DNA of 64,000 nucleotides from Arthrobotrys musiformis (taxonomy: Eukaryota; Ascomycota; Orbiliomycetes; Orbiliales; Orbiliaceae). This document shows positions 24,491 to 35,634 of the stretch, in pieces (the stretch's first letter is position 1; every line of letters begins with the position of its first letter). The notes beneath the pieces were generated by a model, which did not search any database, was not told the origin of the DNA, and worked only from the letters and a program-made list of their open reading frames with translations. The DNA is taken from NCBI GenBank assembly GCA_036971715.1, contig JAVHJL010000001.1, positions 682,001-746,000 on the forward strand, written 5' to 3'. The position numbers and the translations under genes were made by a program.

Positions 24491-25889
24491 GAAAGGTGAA
24501 CGTTGGTGGAAGGGTGTTTCAACTATTTCTCGAGAGCGTGTCTTGTTCTTTTGTGTTGGTTGGAGTCATGGCTCGAGGTTCATCCGAGAATCTCGCCATC
24601 CGTTTGCACTTTTGTCAACCTGTGCTGCTTGGGTCGGGTACCCGCATTGATTGGTACCTTGCTTTGCAGCTTGGTTCTTTCTACTTTGTCTTTTCAACTG
24701 GGAGTTCTGTGTCAGCATTTCCTTTGTGGTCTCTTATTTCCGGCGTCAATGCAATGCCGGTCGGTTTGGTCTTTTGTTATCAGGGTTTCTAGTCTACTGG
24801 TATGATTTGTATGATGATACGATATGTGTATATGGATACTAGGTTTTAATAATAATTAATTCACCACACCGCTCAATTGATTGGTTTATTACGCCCATAC
24901 CCTCTGCTCGCCGAAGAAAAATTTCCACCTTGATATCAGAATTTTAGAAGGAAACGACTTAGGCCAGCTGAAGAGCGTTGTTGAATGTCGTAAGTCTGGT
25001 GACGTCTGGGGTCGTAAGTCGTGATGTATTCTTAAGGCCGCCTTGTGGCATGCCTTAAAACAGCCGGGAAGTTACTTGCATGGATCCGGCCACCGCAGAT
25101 GCTTAGCTCAGAACTCGTACTTGGTATACAGGCTTGATTATGATGACTAACGAAGGTGAAGGATTTGGGTGTGCCTGGGGTACCTTTTCTTGCTATTACC
25201 AGCCATGTCATGACTCCAGGTCCCCATCTATTATCTACTTTTCGCGCATAATATGCATACTAAACCTCGTTCCAGACACAAATGAAGCTGTAGTTCTGCA
25301 ACCCACTCCCGAATCTATTCCATTTCTGTTCTAGGCCTCCCCGCTTGTTCGGCTGTGATTGGGCGGGCCCACCAAATGCTGACCTGGATGAGTCAAAATG
25401 GCAGTTCATCAACACAAACAGTTGTCTACGACTCATAACTTTAGTCCTAGCCCTTCGATATTGGGGTGTGAATATACTCATGCATATGATCGATTGATCA
25501 ATTGATTTCGAAATGTCGGAGGCTTGTGGATTGGAGCATATAAAGTCGCGATCCCCACCTTCGAAAGTTGATCCTTCACCTTCGCAATTACCATCTAAAG
25601 AATTCTCCAGAAATTTCGAAATATTCCAAAGTCAGATCGAAGCTTCAAAAAGGATAATCCATTCTAGCTGTTTTGTTATATCATATAATATCCATTGACG
25701 ATATAAAATTTTCTATATAATTGGCGACGAAATACCTAAAATATCTTTATCGTTCCAATCTATAAGCTCTAGGAGACAATCACATATATATCCATAGACG
25801 TCTAGACGCATTAACAGGCGCCAAAGCCCCGCGCTCGCTTTCGTGCTTTCCCCAACTTTCTCGTTCGACTTCGCATTTCCTAGAGCAAT
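24491..25889. other. Intergenic region before the RBR ligase gene
   Basis: Several overlapping short frames at 24441-24842 trail the Pth11-like gene; they represent its 3' region rather than genes. Nothing recognisable lies between 24850 and 25889. Confidence 0.5.
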
Positions 25890-28736
25890 ATGGCTGGGGG
25901 CGAACCAATTCCTGAAAACCCGTTGATTGGGACAGAAGAGTGAGTGCTTTTCTATCTTCGTTTATGATGCGACGCCGATATCTTGGTCTGGTTGCACGAG
26001 TGATAATTGCAAGCCTTTGTGGCTGTACATACATACAACTTTTCGTACCACCCTCAACATGCTGCTGCAATTTCATTCTCAAACCCTGCAGGTTTCCCCA
26101 TAGTAGTACTTCTGGAGGGGAGAAGAAGATGGGGGTTTGAATAAACAGCATCCCTGAAAATAACGGGAGAGTTCCATTTTGTACCCCTCCCTTCTATGCC
26201 ATCCCACTATTGGTGTGTTCGGTAAGCCGCAGGATCCTGGGATTACCTGCCGGTTTGTTTCTGCATATGACGATTTTCCACCCTTTGTCTAGCATTGAGG
26301 GCAAACATAAGTACACACGGGTATTTTTGGTACCCGATTTCTAGGGACATCTCGGATGGGTATTTATAATTACCATTGGAGGGCAGCACAAAATAACTAT
26401 CATCAATCATAGCAATTGCTAGCAAAACTGTCGCTGGGATTAATGGGGCTGATATTGAATCCTTTGTTAGTTTCCCAACACTGGCAACTCAAAAGCCGAC
26501 TCCGTCCTACATTGAATCAGCAGCACATTCACAGCAGGAACCTACAGAAACATTAGCCACTGGAAAACTAGCAACAACAGAAGAGGATACTCAACTCGAG
26601 AATTCCACAGTACTTGTCATCCCGCTGGAAGACGAAGAAACTCTTAGAAACTTTTCGGAGATGGCCGGCGCCATGGAGGACGACAGCAAAACAGATCTGG
26701 CAGTGGAGATTACTCTCCCAGAGCCTCAGGAGGGCGAGGCATCTGGAGACGTTCCACCTGCTACAGTAGAAGTCACAGCAAATGAGGCCGCTCTAGCACC
26801 AGAGGCTAGCCTTCCAACCCCCCCAGAAGAAAATACTCAATCAGTAGCCCCTGCAACAGAAGAGCCTCAACCGGAGGCAGAAGCACAAACACAGGCTCCA
26901 GATATAACAGCACCTATTATAGAACCCGTGCAAGCCGCACCCACTTCACAGGAAGCACCAGTGGTTCAACGAAGCAGGAATCGAATACCTTTCCGAAGAA
27001 TCTGTGCTACCTGTGAAGCTGCCGAGACACAGGACCGATGCTACGCCACTGGCTGTTTAGCATGCGGAGATGACTTTGTCCTCATACTAGAAGACGAGGC
27101 CAACGATGAGGAAGCACGCGCAAAGTTGAGCGAGGATCCGAGACCGGCCTGTAACCCCGGTGATGAGGGCACGGCTTATTGCAAGAGCTGCTTGCTTGAT
27201 TGGTTTGACAATGCAATTGCCTGGGTATGATTATCTTCCTTGCATCCTTTTTGTTTTGATATTCTCTAAGCTAACATATATCCAAAGCCACATCGCGAGA
27301 CCCTTCCCGAACATGAAGGCGAGTCAGTTCTTCATCTTGTAACGCCATTTGTGTCCGATGCATACATGCAACGGCTGAAGGACATCAAAGCCTACTGGGA
27401 TGACAAGGAGAAGATCTTTTGTCCAGTCCCAACTTGTTCTTCTTACATCCCAAGAAGTACATATACCGTAATCAAAGAGGAAACGATCACAAAGACAGTC
27501 ACGAAGCCAGCTCCAGCTAAGGAAGTGCCGGCCCCGGTCGCGGAGACAGAGGTGGAAAGTACACAAACTACCGGAGAAGCTGCCCCTGAGACTAATACTG
27601 AGGCGGCAGCCGCTGAAACTGAGGTTACAGCACCAGTGGCCACTTCCACTGAGCAGGAAGTAGGAAATGCATCTGCCGAGCCAGAAGCAGTCGCTGAGCC
27701 AGAAGCAGTCACTGAGCCAGCTGTTCAGGCGAATGTGGAGACGAATGCGGAGGTAGTTGCAGCGACAAGTGAGGGGGTTGCCACAGAGACAACCGGAGAG
27801 GTGAATACAGAGACGAATGTGGAGGCAAATGCAGAGACAGCTACGGAGACAGCTACGGAGACAGCTACGGAGATGGCTGCAGAGACGGCAGGCGAGACTA
27901 CCGCCACAGAGGCGAATGCAAATGCGAACGCGCCAGTCGTTGAATCGACCACCGAGGAGAAAAAGGAGGAGCCAACCCCAGAACCGGAGACAGAAACCAT
28001 TACAGAGATCGTGAAGAAGGAGTATAAGACACGGCTCGCAATATGCAGATCACCAACCTGTCAAACCCCAGTATGCACACTCTGTAGATCTCACTTTCAC
28101 GGTCTCGACACGCCTTGTCCATCTCGTACAGATTTCTTGAAAGAATTCATGCTGAGCAAGTTCACAAAAGAGAAGGAAGAAAAGGAGAAGAAGGAGGGCG
28201 AGGACGGTGAAGAAGCCGAAGAGGAGACCACAGACGATGAGAGCGAGGGTGAATATGATGAGGACGGAGAATACGAGGAGTATCCAAACCGCTACCGCCA
28301 GTGTGTTAACTGCCAGAATCTAGTCTCACGCCACACTGGTTGCGACCACATGACTTGCTCTTGTGGTGCTGCATTCTGTTTCTACTGCGGTGGCGAATAC
28401 GGCCAATACCACAGCTGCCTTTCAGAGGATGACTATCTCGCAGGTGATGGAGTTGGTGGGATTAAGATCACAACCGAACAAGGATTTTTCGACGCAAAAA
28501 ACGCTGCAATCGTCGTCAATCCATTGGGGGTTGTTGACAGAGAGGAGGAAGCCGCTAATGTCGCAAAGTGGCTAGAGGTCGTGGAGTTCACCGAAAATGA
28601 GGAGATCAAGAAGTCTTGGAAAATCAAGACTGGTGCGGAAATCGAAGGCCCTGTCAAGACCGAGTGGGTGTTTTCTGATGATGAAAATGTGAGGCTTGCA
28701 AAGCCCATGAAGGATTGGAAGGGAAAATATTATTGA
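25890..28736 (+). CDS. RBR-type (RING-IBR-RING) E3 ubiquitin ligase with a large insert
   Basis: Best model: exons 25890..25939, 26423..27224 and 27288..28736, giving 766 residues. The first intron (483 bp) is long for this genome, so the N-terminus is less certain; ATG 26661 is a fallback start in the same frame. RING1 is C211/C214, C223/C228/C231, C260 and C270/C273. The IBR begins with C329/C334 and resumes at C537, C542, C547, C550. Between these (about 339-530) sits a low-complexity Ala/Thr/Glu/Val insert containing three exact 12-bp tandem copies. An acidic stretch (about 576-615) precedes RING2: C623, C626, C636, C641, C643, C648, C651, H659/C661. C636, in HTGCDHMTC, fits the catalytic cysteine that accepts ubiquitin as a thioester in RBR enzymes such as Parkin and HHARI. 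Substrates are unknown. Confidence 0.85.
27834..27869 (+). repeat. Three exact 12-bp tandem copies inside the RBR ligase gene
   Basis: The unit GAGACAGCTACG is repeated three times without mismatch and in frame, coding a repeating Glu-Thr-Ala-Thr. It lies in the low-complexity insert, so copy-number change would not shift the frame. Confidence 0.95.
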
Positions 28737-29788
28737 AAGATTTGCTTAAGTCTCGGGCATTTTTTTCCGCCATCGCAGTTCGAATCGAACTATTTTTAGT
28801 TTTTTGTCACGTTTGTCTTTGCGCCTTGATTCCGTTATCATCAAATGTTTATAGTTCACGAGTTGTATTGCATGTCTTAGCGCACTCTGTGGGAAGGCGT
28901 TCACTCGGTTTTTTTATTCTTCTTTCTTCCCTTTTCTCTTCGTCCCTTTCCTCGAAATAAATTGTAAATTTCTTCATCGTATCTTCCTCACAACCTTTCA
29001 GCTTCGATTTTAATTTTTGATTCCACCATACCCGCATACTTTATTCCCAACCTGAAGTCGCAAGGTTCCCTATATCCATGGGTCACACATAACGTAGCGC
29101 ACATAACGTCATGTCCATAAATGCACTAAAGTATATATAACCATGACATTAGCAAGTTTTAATATATGGACTTGAAACCGACTTGAAAAGAGATATGTAA
29201 GGGGCAACAGTTCCTAGGGTTCACGGCGCCCAGGTCTTGCGTCCAGAGTTCACTCTGCAATCAATTGTATTGTATGTTGATCAACCCAAAATCATAACTC
29301 CTGCCGTCGGTTTTGAAGGCAGAAAACGCCGACCTATGCCCAGTCCTACTCTAAGCCCGCCCAGTTGTGTATTTTATATATACCTAATTGGGATTACATT
29401 CAAAGAAGTTGGGACTCCTCACTGGATCGGATATCCTGTAAGTTTAATAGCCTTCCACAGTGCAATATATATATCCGATAGGCTCGAGCTTGAATCCTCC
29501 ACAACGCATAAATAGATGCATGTACGAGGTTCGGCTTGAAGATCTGAGAGCTGCATACCTATATATCCATTGCATTTTACCTTGGGGTTCACGCGGTCTT
29601 CTGCTATCTTCCCTTGGATTGGTACTTTGGCACGCAGACGGCAGCTACGGGCTATTCCTCTAGACCTTCGGTACAAAATTGTGCGCCTGCATCTTGAACA
29701 GCGCAGTGCGCACGTGTGGAAATTCTAACCTCAAGGTCGTTAGAGTTCTAATTAGTGTTATCCCAGGTAAATATCGAAGCTAGCGACA
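28737..29788. other. 3' region of the RBR gene and promoter region of the next gene
   Basis: T-rich just after the stop codon, then AT-rich. Open frames at 29237-29515 and 29460-29663 overlap on both strands and look like chance. Confidence 0.5.
28956..28961 (+). terminator. Possible polyadenylation signal of the RBR gene
   Basis: An AATAAA hexamer lies 220 bases after the stop codon within a T-rich stretch. Fungal poly(A) signals are loose, so this is suggestive only. Confidence 0.3.
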
Positions 29789-30898
29789 ATGATGGACAAG
29801 AACCAAAAGGCTCCAGCAATACTTCGAGTACCACTGGAGATCCGGGACGCAATATACTCCGACCTTCTCGATCTCTGTCAAGTCCCAGGCGACCCCAAAC
29901 TCATACACCCAGGTTACAAAGCAGGAGCTAGTCCATTTGAGAACGAAGACTCCCTATTCTCAGTAAGGTTTGGCTATTACCACCGCCTCAGAATCTGCTA
30001 CGACGATGCACCGCCAAAATACCAACTACTCCCAATTCTACAAACCTGCCATCAAATCCGCATAGAATTTCAGGATTTCCTCCGTCGCATTCAAAGCAAT
30101 CCAAGTGCCAGATCCCAGTGGAAAGGATTGAGATATGAGCTTAATGTGTATGCGTACCTCCTTCGTGCCTACCCTGTATGGACCGTCCTTCCGCTGCCAC
30201 CAGAGGAACCATATAATGTAATCGACGAGCTTCGGGTGAACTACGAAGTGCGAGACTTTATGAAGAGCGGCGGCCGTTTCCACGACCACCAGGGGACGGG
30301 AAGCGAGCCATACACACCCTTTTATCTTCTATCCAACTTTTTATTTCACGGACCTCAAGGTTTTTACATACCAGCAATCAACGACTTGCCCCCTCAAGGC
30401 TGCCAGGAGCGATCTCGCTACGACGGTGGAAGGTGTCAGCCGAAAATCAAACACCTCGTACTTAACATTACCTTCGAGAAAACGAGTACGCAGGGCCCCA
30501 GCATCAGAATAGCCGAGCTGCGGGCTGATGTGAAGTCTGGCAAACCCGGGGCACAAGCGGCCTTGGAAGAGGCGCTCGAGCAATTCACAGACTCGAAGCT
30601 CAGCGTTGCCGGGTTTTTCGAATTCAATATTTGTGAAATGGTCAACAATAATTATTTCGATGGATATCTTCAAAAGGTATCCGTGTATTTCGAAGGGATG
30701 GAATTGTGGAAGAGGCAATGGGGGCAAGAACGTCCTTTGGTGGAGCATTCATATGCCATTGATCGTGGTTTCGACAGAGCTCCTGACTGGAAGGAAAGCG
30801 AGAGGTTTCTGGAGTTTGACTTCCACTGGGGCCCGAGACGCGAATCCCAGAAGAATTTCCAAGATGAGTTGCAGGAGGGTGAGGTCGAACTAGACTAG
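29789..30898 (+). CDS. F-box-like fungal protein of unknown function
   Basis: A single exon of 369 residues from ATG 29789 (a second Met follows at once). Near the N-terminus the stretch LRVPLEIRDAIYSDLL (about 13-28) follows the pattern LxxPxEIRxxIYxxLL shared by fungal F-box-like and 2EXR-type proteins, which often number in the dozens per genome. About 50 residues later, LLPILQTCHQIRIE matches the second conserved piece of those families. The remainder is mixed alpha/beta without a known domain; the C-terminus is charged. If it is a true F-box it would bind Skp1 in an SCF ubiquitin ligase, but the match is short and this is inference. Its place next to an RBR ligase is probably chance, since fungal genes are not usually grouped by pathway. 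Confidence 0.8.
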   Translation: MMDKNQKAPAILRVPLEIRDAIYSDLLDLCQVPGDPKLIHPGYKAGASPFENEDSLFSVRFGYYHRLRICYDDAPPKYQLLPILQTCHQIRIEFQDFLRRIQSNPSARSQWKGLRYELNVYAYLLRAYPVWTVLPLPPEEPYNVIDELRVNYEVRDFMKSGGRFHDHQGTGSEPYTPFYLLSNFLFHGPQGFYIPAINDLPPQGCQERSRYDGGRCQPKIKHLVLNITFEKTSTQGPSIRIAELRADVKSGKPGAQAALEEALEQFTDSKLSVAGFFEFNICEMVNNNYFDGYLQKVSVYFEGMELWKRQWGQERPLVEHSYAIDRGFDRAPDWKESERFLEFDFHWGPRRESQKNFQDELQEGEVELD

Positions 30899-31312
30899 GG
30901 GACGAGCAAAGGAATACTACATAATTATCTAAACACTTCGTGTCTGCCATATACCATATATAGATAGACTTAGGCTATCATAGAGACCTATATTAAGACA
31001 ATATGGAGAGTAAAATATTAATATAGTATACTAGCGCTATACCTAATTATTCCACCTCAAGTCCCAAACCGGAAAAAGCGAAACAACAAAAAGGATAAAA
31101 AGATAAAATCAGAGGCATAAAAAGAAGGCCAGGAGCCCCTCATAATTATATAAAACTTTCAGCGAAAATTTAGCTAGGTATACCAGGGCAACAATCAGCT
31201 CCCTATTCGAAAATATGGTCAACGCTGTTATATATATAGATAGGGCCGATATCACGATATCGATCTGGAATATATCGGCGACTTTATCTGAAAACGCGGC
31301 TCTCCCCACCTC
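30899..31312. other. Intergenic AT-rich region
   Basis: Short spacer between the convergent F-box-like gene and the small secreted protein gene. It is very AT-rich (TATATA runs near 31230). No coding frame. Confidence 0.5.
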
Positions 31313-31748
31313 TTAATTATAAGACAGCCCACTGATGTTGAGGCTGGGAGGTGGCGTATAGGTTCCGCAAATTGAGAACGAACAGAAACTACGGCATCCA
31401 GATACGACGGGATTACACGTAGCCGGTAGGCCGACACAAACGCAATTCTTGTAACAGTTGTTGAGATTTGTAACTGTGCATGCCGAAGGCAGAGAAGTCG
31501 CTCGAGGATTAAGAGGAATGGCTGTAAAAAATCAAGGCTTGTTAGAATAGACATATAAAGACACAACTGCAGCTTTCCGGCAGGGAGAATACACTAAACG
31601 TACCTCTTTTGATAAGTTTGATAACAAGCTCAGGTTCGCCCTCGTCTACTGCAGGAGAAGGATCTGCATCAGGTAGAGGGCTCGCAAAGGCACAAAGGCT
31701 GCATGGCTCTGTCGCGAGAGCGAGCAAAAGGATTTTGACTGCCTTCAT
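31313..31748 (-). CDS. Small secreted cysteine-rich protein (effector-like)
   Basis: Two exons, complement(31313..31521, 31604..31748), encode 117 residues; the intron has donor GTACGT, a CTAAC branch site and acceptor TTTTTTACAG. Exon 1 gives a signal peptide (about 1-23, core ILLLALA), a short acidic propeptide and a Lys-Arg pair at 47-48. Exon 2 gives the mature part with eight cysteines spaced C-x7-C-x3-C-x1-C-x6-C-x6-C-x3-C-x4-C, then a Pro/Ser tail. In the unspliced DNA the second exon lies in a frame hidden behind longer, meaningless frames, so simple ORF calling misses it. The signal peptide, Kex2-type site and even cysteine count agree independently. Small secreted cysteine-rich proteins of fungi act as effectors, antimicrobial peptides or surface proteins; which applies here is unknown. 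No family is recognised. Confidence 0.72.
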
Positions 31749-32785
31749 TTTAAAACGCCGATAGGCTCAGAAAGTATGATACTCGTAAGATTGTATATAT
31801 ATAAGGAAGCGAACCGGTCTCGAAAGCGAACGGAGTGTTCGATTTTAGACAAACTTTTGGGGTAGATATTAACAGGCCCGAGGACTTCTCTATAACGATC
31901 TGTAAATGTTTAAATAGATGTACGAGGCGATACATACACTCTTGTGAATTCTCGACAGGCCTTTTTATATCCGATCCTCACGATTGCAACCAGCTTTACC
32001 ATACGAAAACATACAGATTTACGAGCGGAAGTCATCTGAGCGAATTGGGTTCCAAGGCATCCGTCGCTTATCGGTTTGACTTTTCCACCAAATCAGAGGC
32101 TGTCATCGATAACTTTCACTTTACAAAAAAAAACCTTGAGCCAACGTTACACAAAAAATTATCGCCTTGGCTGGCTGAACGTTAACGTCTACAGCAAATT
32201 AAAGAAGTTCCCAAGATATCTAAGATAGTTCCCGATTCTCGGCAGAGGGTAAATCGAGTTCCCCTTTCCCAGGAAAAGAACAATGACGCCTTTCGTCGCC
32301 TAAATGCATGTAATCCCGCGCAGCACGAGGCGAAAGCATGGTGATCTATACCAAATACACGTTTACAAATCAAGGTTCAGGGAGGGTGTGATTCTATAGA
32401 TCTATCAAGGGATAAAAGTCGTACAAAACTGTATCATCATCGGAATTTCAAGCTGCTTCAATGGCTTCATCTTATAAAAAGTACCGGAAGGCGTACCCTA
32501 AGGTATTACCGGAATATTCCACTAACTGGGAACACAAACTTAAGGTTCGTAGTAGCTGACCGGGGTTTTAAATACTAGACACCCACAATAAAACAATTAG
32601 GTAGTGCGCCGGTGTAGCATTGACCAACCGATCTAATTTATTTCCACGTGGAGGCGTTGGTGAATGCTTAAGTTTGGCAGCAATAGGCAGAAGGGTAAGG
32701 AAATTTCCCACTTGATACACTAGTTCTCAACAAATCGCCAACACTACGACCATAACGTATAACGTTGATGTATATATAGAATACA

Positions 32786-32995
32786 ATGAATAAAGTTCGT
32801 AACCATGGCTCTATAATGCTAAGTTTTGCCATCGCTAGCCTCCTAAATTTGATATACTTGAACGCAACTGGGCATGGAGATATACCACCCCGAGCGTGTC
32901 CACTGCGAGACCAGATCTATTCAATTCCAACCCCTTATTCCAACAACTGTTGCAAATTTGATGCGCGTGTGTTGCAAACTCGAAGCTGCAGCTAG
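32786..32995 (+). CDS. Candidate small secreted peptide (weak)
   Basis: An ATG-started frame of 69 residues. From the second Met (residue 11) there is a hydrophobic core (MLSFAIASLLNLIYL) that could be a signal peptide, followed by a short part with four cysteines, including a Cys-Cys pair. A TATATATA element lies about 20 bases before the ATG. No introns or homologous domain are seen. It could equally be a chance frame in AT-rich DNA; transcript data would decide. Confidence 0.22.
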   Translation: MNKVRNHGSIMLSFAIASLLNLIYLNATGHGDIPPRACPLRDQIYSIPTPYSNNCCKFDARVLQTRSCS

Positions 32996-33759
32996 CAATG
33001 CATTATTTCAAGCCAGGTGTGTAACCAGACGTCGACACCGTTTTCTCGTAGATCATTCTGAAAATTCTAAGCTTTCCACAACGATTGGCTTAGTATCAGT
33101 GGAGGAGCCCCAATTTGAGTATATAGAGGTATCTAGGGCCCAAGCTTATAAGGCGATATAGTCCCATTGCGAAAAAAAAAGAAAACCGTGGAAAATAGAG
33201 GGAAATAGTGTTACCACCTATTCTATAATCATATGAATAGTGGCTACGACTGAAGGCGTCTGGTAAGTCTGGTCTCTTGGTAGGTCTGACCTATCACTAA
33301 CTCGGATACATGTATTTGCAATTGATCTATAAGATTGTGTGAACAAGAATCTAAAAACACCGAATTCCAAGATCGGATCTTCCGAGGGCCCATGACACAA
33401 ACGGAAGCAAGGGATAGTAGTGGTTTGCCGGAATCGAACGACTCTTATGGTGCGCCTGTGACTCCAAAAACTGCAGGCAAGATGACCGAGGTAGCTTAGG
33501 GTACCATAATTGTTAGTAAGTACGACCGGATGATGCACGGCAAGGTCCGGACATTAGTTGGACCTACAGGGAGGGTACACGATTGTCTAGCCTAGATCAT
33601 GATCATAGGGAAAAATTTAAAAATGATGCCTGTGAATTTACCAAATGGGTCACATGTCTAAATTGTTTATAAATAACATTGAATGATCTACAATAGATCG
33701 ATGCCCAATCAGTTGCGTATATGTATCATAATGAACTAATATGATTGTACCCGGTGCCC

Positions 33760-33993
33760 ATGAGCGTCGCTTTGCTCCTCCAAATAGCAAGCCCGGTTGT
33801 AGCCGGACTCCTAGCGACCTTTCCTGCAGCTAAAATGTATGGCCCATGTAGTTACAAACTGCTGGCTTTACGACTTCACGGGAAGTTCGCCTTGCCTCAG
33901 TCAAATAAATGTGACGTTCAATATTGCACCTGTCCAGATCAGTGGCCAAAATCTCCTCCCCTGAAAGTTATACTCGTAATCCCACACGCCTAG
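33760..33993 (+). CDS. Candidate small secreted peptide with CxxxxCxC end (weak)
   Basis: An ATG-started frame of 77 residues. The first 20 residues (MSVALLLQIASPVVAGLLA) read like a signal peptide ending in a small-residue cleavage region. The remainder has four cysteines, the last three in the pattern C-x4-C-x-C followed by PDQWP, a type of ending seen in some small fungal secreted proteins. The last dozen residues are hydrophobic and may be out of the true reading frame. Function unknown; a chance frame or decayed gene is possible. Confidence 0.25.
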   Translation: MSVALLLQIASPVVAGLLATFPAAKMYGPCSYKLLALRLHGKFALPQSNKCDVQYCTCPDQWPKSPPLKVILVIPHA

Positions 33994-35634
33994 CTTGGGC
34001 CAAGGGCCCACAGGTAAGCATGGAGTAATAGGTTCTACGTGAAAGGAATGTGTGATCATTTGACGAGGTTTGAAACTGGGTCCATGGAGTTCCCCTTGCC
34101 TTGTCGTTCAATTTTTCGAAATTTTCTCCAAGGGAGCGGAATGGTTCCCGGCGCACCGGTGACCAACGAAAAAAAAAAAAAATAACTTTTAGTACCTGTC
34201 CTAGAGCTTCAGCTCGTACTCGTGGCAATGCGATTCTCTGCTTCCTCCTACTGTTTTTGTTTTTCCTTCTGGTGTAACGTAGTTCGCCTTTTGGTAACTG
34301 GGATCTGATCTGTGTAACTTCAAAAACCCAAAATCATAGGCGAAAAATACACCACAGTGGGAACATCAAAAAGTGTTGAAAGGAAAATTACAGGTATTAT
34401 AGACGTTCATGGGTTCTGAATGACAGCCTAGCCTCTGTCAAACTCTGCCTCTTGGTTCTTATGAGAAAAGAAAGCAAATCCCAGTTGCATGTTGAAACAA
34501 TAATAGCCACCAGTACCCAGTGCATTTTTATAGAATACCCCTCATTGTTGCGTTAACCCGATTGGCTGGTTTCCGTGCTGTGCCGCATTGCAAGGGCGCT
34601 TCACACAGGTATATGGCGACGGTTTTTCTCTCGCCTACTGGAGCAGTTAAGGGAGAAAACAGCGCCTCCTTCTGTGTCCAGCAACCATGACTGGTCCTTC
34701 CTCTGGTATACTTATCGTAGCCTGCCGAGGTTTTGACCCCACTCGAAGTACTTCTACGGTGTGTAAGAAAACTAGGCTGATATGTCACACCCACACTTCA
34801 GGCTTGTTTTCTTACACGTCATGTTCCAGAATTGGCAGTTTGGGAGATCTTGGACCTTTCAAGCAAAGAAAAACAACTAAGCATAACAGCGAGAAGGTGA
34901 TACGGATCTCGAGAATTTTTAGGAAGTTTCATAACACGCCAGCTCACAAGCTCGTAGCAATCGGCTCACTCGATTACACGGCGCTGCCCCCCTACCTATT
35001 CCCTTCCCATAGACATGGACATGGATCTATACGAAGATATATAAGGGGAAAAAAAGTGCTATAATAAGGTATATGGGTCAACCTTGCGGTTATTCGATCG
35101 AGTGCGGCTGTGTTAGTGCATTCTGGGATCTAGGCAGGTAACCCGCGGAATTAACCCATAATTCTTCATCGTCTGCGTCTGGAGGCACCGGAGTGTACAG
35201 TATACAAGTAATCGACCTTTGCGCCCATTACACCACTAGGTACTTTCTTTTCTTTCTCACCATTCGCATATTCTTATAACCTAGTCTGTCCCGGTACTCA
35301 GCTTGTCCCATAGCTAGCGTGCATTACCATATAACTACGTTTATAATATTATTGAACAAATTTCGAGGCCCGATCGACAAGACATTATCTCCGATCACTT
35401 CTATCCCAACTAGCCGCCAGTCACCGGGTAACCTTCGTACTACTCACGAACAGGATTCTCAACAAAAACCAACAGTGAGAAGAAAAAAGAAAAGAAATCA
35501 CAGAAATAAAAAAAAGAAAGGAAAAAGAAGGAAAGAGGAGATAGAAGATAAAAGAAAGCAAGAACGACAATTCAAAGCGCCTGAATCGAATTATTGGTAG
35601 CACAGAGAACCATCTAGATAGAAGTCTATCTAGA

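Larger units (their letters stand above)
31749..35634. other. 3.9-kb AT-rich region with two weak small-protein candidates
   Basis: The left end must contain the promoter of the small secreted protein gene. Two short ATG-started frames with signal-peptide-like starts are listed separately (32786-32995 and 33760-33993). The remainder shows only short frames and A/T tracts, including A/G-rich DNA at 35478-35560 just before the J-domain gene. Confidence 0.45.

Noticed and set aside
27443..28000. Minus-strand Val/Ser-rich frames opposite the RBR insert
   Set aside because: They are the reverse reading of the Ala/Thr/Glu repeat and have no independent support.
31835..32185. Plus-strand frame of 116 residues with several cysteines
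   Set aside because: Starts at GTG in the open frame, has no signal peptide and lies in the promoter area of the small secreted gene.
33418..33512. Possible minus-strand tRNA (reverse of GGAATCGAAC, a B-box-like string)
   Set aside because: The T-arm stem does not pair and no A-box or acceptor stem is found at the right distance.
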